Assembly (NCBI RefSeq): GCF_001306145.1
Contig: NZ_LGKO01000002.1
Coordinates: forward strand, 496,001 to 560,000
DNA length: 64,000 nucleotides
Reading direction: 5' to 3'
Source of the DNA: Thermanaerothrix daxensis
Lineage (GTDB): Bacteria; Chloroflexota; Anaerolineae; Anaerolineales; Anaerolineaceae
Below are positions 57,633 through 64,000 of the stretch, one piece after another (position 1 is the stretch's first letter; every line of letters starts with the position of its first letter). The notes beneath the pieces are model-generated. The model was not told the DNA's origin. It did not search any database and saw only the letters and a list, made by a program, of their open reading frames with translations. Made by a program: the position numbers and the translations under genes.

Positions 57633-58040
57633 ATGAGTGAAAACCCGATGATTAACGACCCAACGTTCAACATCCTGCGTATGGCGCTGGATGGTCTCTC
57701 CCTGCGGCAGCAAATGATTGGACGTAATATTGCCAATGTGGACACGCCCGGCTATCAGGCGCAAAGTGTGGATTTTGAAACCGCGGTAAAGCGGGCCCTG
57801 GCGCGCCAGAAAACGGTGAGTCTGCAGCGTACTCAACCCGGGCATCTGTCCGCCCCGGCGGAAAGTTCCTCGTTCACGGTTTTACAACGCCCGGGAGGAA
57901 GCACACGCGCTGATCAGAACAATGTAGACATTGATGTTGAGTTGATGGATATGACGGAGACGGCTTTGCGCTTTCAAGCGCTTAGTCAGGCGGCTAGCAA
58001 GAAATTGCTGCTGCTTAAAAATCTTGCATCCGGGAGGTAA
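57633..58040 (+). CDS. flgB: Flagellar rod protein FlgB
   Basis: 135 residues. LSLRQQMIGRNIANVDTPGYQAQSVDFETAVKRAL is the FlgB start, and the C-terminal DIDVELMDMTETALRFQALSQAASKKLLLLKNLASGR fits. One base gap after the transglycosylase stop. Separated from its usual partner flgC. Confidence 0.95.
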   Translation: MSENPMINDPTFNILRMALDGLSLRQQMIGRNIANVDTPGYQAQSVDFETAVKRALARQKTVSLQRTQPGHLSAPAESSSFTVLQRPGGSTRADQNNVDIDVELMDMTETALRFQALSQAASKKLLLLKNLASGR

Positions 58041-58042
58041 CT

Positions 58043-59215
58043 ATGAACTCTGAGTTGTTCTCGGGGCTCCAAATGAACGCCCCACCGCTAGACCAAGTTC
58101 CGCGTACCTCGACTCCGACGAAAGGAAAGGCAATAGGCGCGGAGAATGAGGCGGTGAAGACTGCGCCCTCTTTTCAGTCCGTTCTGGCTGAGCAGCATAA
58201 CCGAAGTGGGGAAACCCAGGCGCAAGATCAGTCAGGAGAGTCGGTGATTGAAGAGGAAATTTCTGAGCCAGTGACAGCGCAAGCCCCTGGTTCCTCCGAG
58301 ATTGCTGCAGTGGAAACACTTTCTCCTCTCTCGGTGCTGCTTCCACTTCTTTTCCAGCCAGATCAGACAAACCTGCCTGGGAAACTTCCTGGAGAGGTAG
58401 GTGGAGAGGCGGGAGAACATGTGACGCAGGATCTCTCTGTGATCACGCCAGGAGCAGGGATCAACTGGGCAGCGCTCAATCTGCCCGGCACGGGAAAATC
58501 TCAACCGCTCCCCACAGAAGCCGGGACGGGAATTGCTGCGAACCTGCCACTAAATACAGGGCCGCTGGGTACCGAGCCTCCCCGCGATTCCGGGGTGTCT
58601 GTTCAGGCCCCCCTAAGGTTAAAGGCTTCTCAAGGATTACCTGCTGAGGGGCTACAGTCTGAAGAAACCAGCCAACCCCAGATGACAAAGTCGGCAGATC
58701 TTTCTCCAATCCCTCTAGAGATGGGGACGTCCCGATCGGTTTCTTTTGGAGCCCTCGTGGAGCGGGCACTAAGCCTGGCAAGAACTGCCTCAGGCACTGC
58801 TCTGAGCCATCCGGTTCATCAAGTCGTGCGGGCTGTGGATTTGATGGTGCGTTTGGATCAATCAAACCTGAACCTGCAACTTTACCCCGAATCGCTGGGA
58901 CGCATTGAGATTCGCATCGCGCATGGGGCCGAAGGCACCCGTGTGTGGATGGTGGCGGATCATCCCCAGACCGAGCGGTTACTCCAGGCAGGATTGAACG
59001 ATCTGCGCCAGTCTTTGACCCAATCGGGTATCCAGCTGGCTGATGTGGCCGTGGGACAGCAAAATGCTCAGGAGCATCTCTTTCGCCAATCTCATGGTAG
59101 CCCGGTGCGGTTTCATCTGCCACTTGAAACTCTCTTGCCAGGAGATAGCCCCCAAGAGGTGGTGAGCCTGAAAGTTTGGAGGGGCGATTCTTATGTAGTT
59201 GATTGCCGGATCTAA
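58043..59215 (+). CDS. fliK: Hook-length control protein FliK
   Basis: 390 residues. Long, low-complexity Ser/Pro/Glu-rich front (about 1-260), then a C-terminal Flg_hook domain: LVLDQSNLNLQLYPESLGRIEIRIAHGAEGTRVWMVADHPQTERLLQAGLNDLRQSLTQSGI. FliK measures the hook and makes the export gate switch. Followed by flgD and flgE, as in many Gram-positive-type operons. Confidence 0.85.
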   Translation: MNSELFSGLQMNAPPLDQVPRTSTPTKGKAIGAENEAVKTAPSFQSVLAEQHNRSGETQAQDQSGESVIEEEISEPVTAQAPGSSEIAAVETLSPLSVLLPLLFQPDQTNLPGKLPGEVGGEAGEHVTQDLSVITPGAGINWAALNLPGTGKSQPLPTEAGTGIAANLPLNTGPLGTEPPRDSGVSVQAPLRLKASQGLPAEGLQSEETSQPQMTKSADLSPIPLEMGTSRSVSFGALVERALSLARTASGTALSHPVHQVVRAVDLMVRLDQSNLNLQLYPESLGRIEIRIAHGAEGTRVWMVADHPQTERLLQAGLNDLRQSLTQSGIQLADVAVGQQNAQEHLFRQSHGSPVRFHLPLETLLPGDSPQEVVSLKVWRGDSYVVDCRI

Positions 59216-59225
59216 GGAGGCTGGT

Positions 59226-59672
59226 ATGACAGCGGTCAATTCGGTGATGAACTATCCCTCATTGGCTTCGAGTGGCGAGGCTCTCAATCGCCTGAGCGGG
59301 CTCTCCGCAGATGATTTTGTAACCCTGCTCATGGCTCAATTGCGCAATCAGAACCCTCTAGAGCCGCTTCAAGACAAAGATCTGATGGCGCAATTTGCTC
59401 AATTGAATTCTCTCGAAACCCTCAAACAGATCAAGGAGAACATGGAAGCCCTCTTACAAGTCAACCTCTCAAACCTGGCTTCTTCTCTGATTGGAAAGCA
59501 GGTGATGACCACACAAGCCGATGGGCAGGTCTTGCAAGGGGTGGTTAAGGGGTATGAGATTCGCGGCAGTGTGTACTACGTGCAGGTAGGGGACGCATGG
59601 TGGCCTCTCCGCGAGATTACTCAGGTTTATGAAGGAGGTGAACATGAGTCTCTCAGCCAGGCCAGTCTCTGA
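59226..59672 (+). CDS. flgD: Hook-capping protein FlgD
   Basis: 148 residues. LSADDFVTLLMAQLRNQNPLEPLQDKDLMAQFAQLNSLETLKQIKENM is the FlgD signature. Short form lacking the larger C-terminal domain. Start ATG 59226 with AAGGAGG. Overlaps the next gene by 29 bases. Confidence 0.93.
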   Translation: MTAVNSVMNYPSLASSGEALNRLSGLSADDFVTLLMAQLRNQNPLEPLQDKDLMAQFAQLNSLETLKQIKENMEALLQVNLSNLASSLIGKQVMTTQADGQVLQGVVKGYEIRGSVYYVQVGDAWWPLREITQVYEGGEHESLSQASL

Positions 59673-60051
59673 ATCTCTAAATCATTCAACGACCCCTGCT
59701 TCGCGTGCACCGGAAGCGTGCAATGGAGAAGATTTTGCCGTCTGTCTGGCGCAGAACCTGCGCTTTTCGAATCACGCACAAAAACGCCTGCAGAGCCGTC
59801 AGATAGATTTGAGCCCCGATGACCTGCTGCGCCTCTCTCAGGCGGTAGAAAAAGCCGCTCAACGTGGAGGTCGTGAATCCTTAGTGCTGGTAGATGATCT
59901 GGCTTTCCTGGTCAACGTACGCGAGCGTGTGGTGATTACCGCCATTGATCCCGAACACCGCGGCGAGGGTGTTTTCACCCAGGTGGATAGTGTGGTGTTT
60001 GCTGCTCCTTACTCATCCGCACCTCTAAGCACTCTGGAGACAAAGATTTAG
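59644..60051 (+). CDS. Flagellar operon protein (TIGR02530 type)
   Basis: About 135 residues. C-terminal part FSNHAQKRLQSRQIDLSPDDLLRLSQAVEKAAQRGGRESLVLVDDLAFLVNVRERVVITAIDPEHRGEGVFTQVD is the conserved small flagellar protein often placed between flgD and flgE. Its role in hook assembly is not well defined. Start ATG 59644 with GAAGGAGGTG upstream. Confidence 0.85.
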   Translation: MSLSARPVSESLNHSTTPASRAPEACNGEDFAVCLAQNLRFSNHAQKRLQSRQIDLSPDDLLRLSQAVEKAAQRGGRESLVLVDDLAFLVNVRERVVITAIDPEHRGEGVFTQVDSVVFAAPYSSAPLSTLETKI

Positions 60052-60082
60052 TAATCACGGGCTGGCCCTCTCGGAGGAGGCC

Positions 60083-60124
60083 TGTGAACATCTAACCCAT
60101 ATTTGTGAACATCTAACCCATATT
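60083..60124 (+). repeat. Perfect tandem repeat, 2 x 21 bp
   Basis: Two adjacent identical 21-base units (each TGTGAACATC... ending in CATATT), in the 96-base gap before flgE. They stop about 15 bases before the flgE ribosome site. Confidence 0.9.
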
Positions 60125-60147
60125 TAGATTAGAAAGGAGAACAACCC

Positions 60148-61374
60148 ATGTTACGTTCAATGTTCACAGCCATTAGTGCCCTCAACGCCAATCAAGCGTT
60201 TCTGGATGTGGTTGCAGATAACTTGGCTAACGCGAATACCCCAGGCTTTAAAGCCAGCAAGGTGTTGTTCCAGGACCAGTTTTCTCAGTTATTGAGCCCT
60301 GGCTCTGCACCCACCAACGAGTTGGGTGGGATCAATCCTACTCAAATTGGCTTGGGCATCAAAATCGGTTATATCACCCCCATTTTTTCACAAGGAATGC
60401 TCCAGGCAACCGGGCGCAATTCCGATTTGGCCTTGCAAGGTGATGGCTTCTTCATCTACCGCAAGGGTGGTGAGCTCTTTTACTCACGAGAAGCCTCCTT
60501 GCACATTGACGCTCAGGGTTACCTGGTCAATAGCTCCACGGGTCATCGCATTCAGGGCTGGCAAAACCCGATTGGCAGTCAGGGTCCCATCAACACCAAC
60601 AACCCAATTGGCGATCTTTCGGTGCCGCTAGACCTTACTCTGGCCAAGGCGACTTCAAGCATGATCATTGGCGGTAACCTGAGTTCAGATCTGAGCATCG
60701 GTCAGAGTTATCCGGTGACATTGGGGGTGTACGACTCACTGGGGCAATCTCACAGCCTGACCGTAACATTCACCCGTACCGGGGATAACACTTGGTCGTG
60801 GCAGGTGAGTAGCCCGGCGACGGCTCAAGGCAATGGCACCATCACTTTTGACACGAACGGGAATGTGACCAATGCGCAGGTACTCAATAATATCCGTATT
60901 CCCGGAACCAACGGCGCAGCGGACGTGGTGATTACAAATCTGGATATGACGCAGGTTACTATGCTGGCTACGGAAAGCAGTATCGCCGTGACCAGTCAGG
61001 ATGGCCTGGCAGCGGGGAATGTGACCGATGTAAGCATTGAACCGAATTCGGGGCGCATCCACGTTCTATTCTCCAACGGCCTTAAGCAATTGATCGGTCA
61101 ACTGGCTATTGCCAAATTCACTAACCCCTCGGGCTTAATCCGCGATGGTCAAAACCTGTACCGGGCGGGGTTGAATTCGGGTGAACCGAACATCGGCACT
61201 GCAGGGTCAGGAGGCCGTGGGGTCATTGCCTCGGGGTATCTGGAGGCTTCCAATGTGGACATGGCCACCGAATTCACCAATTTGATTATTGCCCAGCGGG
61301 GATTTCAGGCTTCGTCTCGCCTCATCTCGGCTTCGGATGAGATCCTTGCCGAACTGGTCAACCTGAAGCGTTAG
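60148..61374 (+). CDS. flgE: Flagellar hook protein FlgE
   Basis: 408 residues. MLRSMFTAISALNANQAFLDVVADNLANANTPGFKASKVLFQDQ start and the C-terminal GVIASGYLEASNVDMATEFTNLIIAQRGFQASSRLISASDEILAELVNLKR. Main hook subunit. AAGGAG before ATG. Ends with a long hairpin. Confidence 0.96.
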   Translation: MLRSMFTAISALNANQAFLDVVADNLANANTPGFKASKVLFQDQFSQLLSPGSAPTNELGGINPTQIGLGIKIGYITPIFSQGMLQATGRNSDLALQGDGFFIYRKGGELFYSREASLHIDAQGYLVNSSTGHRIQGWQNPIGSQGPINTNNPIGDLSVPLDLTLAKATSSMIIGGNLSSDLSIGQSYPVTLGVYDSLGQSHSLTVTFTRTGDNTWSWQVSSPATAQGNGTITFDTNGNVTNAQVLNNIRIPGTNGAADVVITNLDMTQVTMLATESSIAVTSQDGLAAGNVTDVSIEPNSGRIHVLFSNGLKQLIGQLAIAKFTNPSGLIRDGQNLYRAGLNSGEPNIGTAGSGGRGVIASGYLEASNVDMATEFTNLIIAQRGFQASSRLISASDEILAELVNLKR

Positions 61375-61385
61375 TGCTCTGCTAA

Positions 61386-61430
61386 AGGGGTAGCCCGACG
61401 TTGTTAAGGTCGGGCTACCCCTACTACTTT
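61386..61430 (+). terminator. Terminator-like hairpin after flgE
   Basis: 14-bp perfect stem AGGGGTAGCCCGAC / GTCGGGCTACCCCT, 9-nt loop, followed by ACTACTTTT. Lies between flgE and the FliK-like gene, 12 bases past the flgE stop. Confidence 0.75.
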
Positions 61431-61444
61431 TAGGATCGTCGGTG

Positions 61445-62809
61445 ATGAACGTTAGTGGTCCACTCCCGGCTGCTCCACTGCCACGTCCAGATGAGAACGC
61501 TGGTCTCATGTTGCGTTTAAACCAGCGTTTCAACGCTGAAGTGCTGCAGGTTTCCGGTGAAACGGTGGTTCTCTCGATCCAGGGGGTGCGTGTGGTGGCA
61601 CGATTGGTCTCACCAGAGCAAGGCATGGCTCTGATGAATCAGCGTCAGGCCCAATTTGTGGTGCGTGAGATTACCTCTCATGCAGTTTTGATACAACACT
61701 TAGGCGCAGAAACCGGCCTGACAGAGGTTGCGAGCCATCAGCCGGATGCCGTGAGTGTCTTACTGGAGGGAGCCGCATTACCTTCTACACCTGCAAATCA
61801 GGAGGTTGTGCGATTACTTCTGGCTCGTGGTGTGGTGGTCACCCCGGACTTGCTCCAGACATTGGCCCAATTACGGTCACAGGGCATTTCGGCTCGGCGT
61901 TTAGAGCGCATCCTGGACTTGATCGCCCAGGGGGTCCCGCTCTCTCCCTCTGTTCTGAACCTGGTGGGAGAAGAGGCGCCGCCGGGTTTGGTTTTGTGGG
62001 AGGCTTTACGTCGGGGATTACGAGAGTGGTTGGCTCAAGATGACCTGGAAGAGACCCTCCGTGCCCAGGGGCAGTATTTGTTAAGTCTGTTAGAGGGGCT
62101 GTGGGTGACTGAGAAAGGGGATGAAAAGGCTGCACTATCTGAACGCCTGATGCAATGGGTCAATTGGTTCGGGCGCTCCCTGGAAAGGGCCCTGAGCCTG
62201 TTAAATCGGCACGCTCCTCAGGAGGAGTTGGATTCAGCCTTGGAGACCAGTTTGGTGGGTTGGTTGTGGCGATTTCAACGGGCGGCTGGGGAGCACATGC
62301 CGGCTGAACTGCGCGACGTAATAAACCGGCTTATGACCCAGATCCGATATGAGCACATGCTTAGTGGACCTTCTCCAGAAGGAGCAGGATGGGGGGAATG
62401 GTTATCCTTTTCGTTCCCGGTCACCTTTGCGTCGGGGGAAGGTGGGCAGCCTGAATGGCAGATGGCTCACTTGCGGGTAGCCACGCGTCATACTTCACAG
62501 GAGCGGCGGGTGGACCCCGCCTATACTCGTCTGGTGCTGGATGTTGTTTTGACGCCAGGTTACATAGTTCGAGTGGATGTTTCGATTGTACGACAGGTGG
62601 TAGGAACGCGCGTTGAGGTTTCTACACCAGATCTGGCTCGGGCGGCTGAGACCGAGTTACCGGGCTTGCGCAGGCAACTGGAAGCGTTGGGCTATGTCCT
62701 GCAACGGGCGGAGGTGCGTGTCATCCCCCCGGCTAATTCGGAGGCGCAGGAGCGTTCAATGGTGGCCTGGCACCTGAAAACCGAGGTACCGTTTAACGTG
62801 GAGGTGTAG
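61445..62809 (+). CDS. FliK-like (YlqG-like) protein
   Basis: About 454 residues, mostly helical and soluble. The C-terminal third (RVDVSIVRQVVGTRVEVSTPDLARAAETELPGLRRQLEALGYVLQRAEVRVI) resembles the C-terminal hook-length-control domain. Its place directly before an fhlB gene matches B. subtilis ylqG-ylqH. So it is probably a second export-related FliK-like protein. GTG at 61442 is one codon earlier. Confidence is moderate because the N-terminus matches nothing I know. Confidence 0.6.
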   Translation: MNVSGPLPAAPLPRPDENAGLMLRLNQRFNAEVLQVSGETVVLSIQGVRVVARLVSPEQGMALMNQRQAQFVVREITSHAVLIQHLGAETGLTEVASHQPDAVSVLLEGAALPSTPANQEVVRLLLARGVVVTPDLLQTLAQLRSQGISARRLERILDLIAQGVPLSPSVLNLVGEEAPPGLVLWEALRRGLREWLAQDDLEETLRAQGQYLLSLLEGLWVTEKGDEKAALSERLMQWVNWFGRSLERALSLLNRHAPQEELDSALETSLVGWLWRFQRAAGEHMPAELRDVINRLMTQIRYEHMLSGPSPEGAGWGEWLSFSFPVTFASGEGGQPEWQMAHLRVATRHTSQERRVDPAYTRLVLDVVLTPGYIVRVDVSIVRQVVGTRVEVSTPDLARAAETELPGLRRQLEALGYVLQRAEVRVIPPANSEAQERSMVAWHLKTEVPFNVEV

Positions 62810-62813
62810 AGCG

Positions 62814-63140
62814 ATGACGCCCTATCGTATTTGGGCAGCAGAGAGGGAGCGGGGAAGAACAGAACGACCCGTAGCAGCGGCGCTGGGATATGACCCGGAG
62901 CAGGATGTTGCTCCGCGGGTGCTGGCAATTGGAGAGGGCAAGGTGGCAGAACAAATTCTTGCCCTGGCGCAAGAGTACGAAATTCCAGTGGTGGAAGACA
63001 AAGCCTTGGCAGCGGCTCTAGCCACTTTGGATATTGGAGCCATGATCCCAGTTGAGCTCTACGCCGTGGTGGCAGAGATACTGGTTTACGTATATCGTCT
63101 GCGGGGGCATCTGCCTGAGGCGCTCAAATCACGGGATTAG
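62814..63140 (+). CDS. FhlB (FlhB C-terminal-domain-like) protein
   Basis: 108 residues resembling the cytoplasmic autocleavage domain of FlhB/YscU without the membrane part: AAALGYDPEQDVAPRVLAIGEGKVAEQILALAQEYEIPVVEDKALAAALATLDIGAMIPVELYAVVAEIL. The NPTH cleavage motif is absent, as in B. subtilis YlqH. May modulate the export gate. Confidence 0.85.
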   Translation: MTPYRIWAAERERGRTERPVAAALGYDPEQDVAPRVLAIGEGKVAEQILALAQEYEIPVVEDKALAAALATLDIGAMIPVELYAVVAEILVYVYRLRGHLPEALKSRD

Positions 63141-63149
63141 CGTTCATCT

Positions 63150-63188
63150 GGCAGAGGTCGGTTAGCCAAATGATCTCAGACCTCTGCC
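63150..63188. terminator. Hairpin between converging fhlB-like gene and csrA
   Basis: 10-bp perfect stem GGCAGAGGTC / GACCTCTGCC with a 19-nt loop, overlapping the csrA stop. No T run on either side. Confidence 0.4.
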
Positions 63189-63478
63189 TCGGATGAAGTA
63201 GAGTGGGAAGATGGAGCAGATTTTTCCTCGGGTACATCCAGCTCCATGATCAATCGTCGCAAGGCTTCGATCGTCTCTGGGGAAGGGGATTTGCTTAGTT
63301 CGCTGGCCAGTTGCTCTTGCTCACGTATGGCATCCTGTAGTTCCTTACGCAAGATGGGCACTTCGCGGGGTGCCTCAATCCCCAGTTTGACTTTATCTCC
63401 CTCAATGCTCAAAATGGTGATCACAATGTTTTCTGCGATCACCACACTTTCGTCAACTTTACGGGTCAAAACAAGCAT
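63176..63478 (-). CDS. csrA: Carbon storage regulator CsrA with C-terminal extension
   Basis: 100 residues. MLVLTRKVDESVVIAENIVITILSIEGDKVKLGIEAPREVPILRKEL is a normal CsrA core (about 1-50). Residues about 51-100 add an acidic, Ser/Glu-rich tail, which is unusual. CsrA binds GGA hairpins near ribosome sites, such as the one before flagellin. Start at ATG 63478. The partner fliW is not seen between flgL and csrA. Confidence 0.93.
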   Translation of the reverse strand: MLVLTRKVDESVVIAENIVITILSIEGDKVKLGIEAPREVPILRKELQDAIREQEQLASELSKSPSPETIEALRRLIMELDVPEEKSAPSSHSTSSEAEV

Positions 63479-63506
63479 TGGTTCTCTCAGAAGATAAGAA
63501 ATCGAC

Positions 63507-64000
63507 TCAGCGCAACAAGTCAAACAGGCTTGTCACCGAGATGGCACGTCGGGTTACCTCCAGGGTGGCCTGGTAGGTAGCTTCCTGATTGCGCAACAAA
63601 CTGATTGCTTCTGCTATATTAGCATCTTCTTTTTGAGAAAGCAATGCTTTAAGTTCGTTCTGGGCCCGGGTTAAAAAATTCATTTGTGCTCGTACCTCAC
63701 GTTGCCGTGCACCATTAACCGAACGGGCCGTTTTGATGTTGTCGAGTTGGGTTGAAAGGTTACCGATAGCATTCGTCAGTCGAATTCGATCAAAGGGCTC
63801 ACTCTGCAAGGCATTCCTGAGTTCAATCAGGGCTTCCATAAACGGTTTCAAAGCCCCCCCATCAATGTTCAGGGTCAGACTGGTATCGGGTGAAGTTTTG
63901 ACCTGGATTTTCTCCTCATCTCCATTGTAGACGATCGTATTGGCATCCACCAGAATGAAGGGCCGCGTAAGGATGCGATGGCCGCTGAACAGGTAGTTAT
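63507..64000 (-). CDS. flgL: Hook-filament junction protein FlgL (5' end beyond window)
   Basis: The C-terminal 164 residues. NYLFSGHRILTRPF near the window edge is FlgL/HAP3-like, followed by coiled D0/D1 ending in AISLLRNQEATYQATLEVTRRAISVTSLFDLLR. FlgL joins hook and filament. Runs toward csrA, 28 bases away. The start and the likely flgK neighbour lie outside. Confidence 0.88.
   Translation of the reverse strand, partial: NYLFSGHRILTRPFILVDANTIVYNGDEEKIQVKTSPDTSLTLNIDGGALKPFMEALIELRNALQSEPFDRIRLTNAIGNLSTQLDNIKTARSVNGARQREVRAQMNFLTRAQNELKALLSQKEDANIAEAISLLRNQEATYQATLEVTRRAISVTSLFDLLR

Overview
The window looks like one stretch of a chromosome from a GC-rich, flagellated bacterium, most likely a Chloroflexota of the Anaerolineae type. 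This placement is an inference. It rests on protein style (RpoB with a long lineage-type insertion, an FHA/FHA/RodA-PBP cell-wall locus, zinc-ribbon L24, type Z S14) and on the absence of the outer-membrane flagellar ring genes flgH/flgI among the genes present. No insertion sequence, prophage or CRISPR array was seen.

Region 1 (1-13.3 kb) is mixed housekeeping. It holds archease plus RtcB RNA ligase (rtcB is cut by the window start); two FHA proteins, an MTA phosphorylase and a RodA/FtsW-PBP fusion whose transpeptidase half has lost all three catalytic motifs; a metallophosphoesterase and a HAD hydrolase; an ABC-2 exporter preceded by an unknown gene with a multi-arm attenuator-like leader; HemW; a candidate structured small RNA; and two small stand-alone proteins (VOC and DUF1801 types).

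Region 2 (13.5-39.2 kb) is a nearly unbroken str-S10-spc-alpha supercluster: rpoB, rpsL, rpsG, fusA, tuf, rpsJ, rplC-D-W-B, rpsS, rplV, rpsC, rplP, rpmC, rpsQ, rplN-X-E, rpsN, rpsH, rplF-R, rpsE, rpmD, rplO, secY, adk, map, rpmJ, rpsM-K-D, rpoA, rplQ, truA, rplM, rpsI. It ends at a strong terminator. Two usual members are missing: rpoC after rpoB, and infA between map and rpmJ. Internal sigma-A-type promoters sit before rpsL, rplC and rpmJ. The rplC one is followed by a folded leader RNA of about 120 nt. The tuf gene uses strikingly different codons from its neighbours.

Region 3 (39.3-41.4 kb) has a MazG/tetrapyrrole-methylase fusion, a lipoprotein and tRNA-Phe with its own promoter and terminator. 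Region 4 (41.7-64 kb) is chemotaxis and flagella: two chemoreceptors around cheW, flagellin with a CsrA-type leader, fliD-flaG-fliS, then flgC-fliE-fliF-fliG-fliH-fliI-fliJ, a lytic transglycosylase, flgB, fliK, flgD, a small flagellar-operon protein, flgE, a second FliK-like protein and an FhlB-like protein. Facing these are csrA and the end of flgL on the other strand. Together these encode the rod base, MS-ring, rotor, export ATPase, hook, cap, filament and the post-transcriptional control of flagellin.
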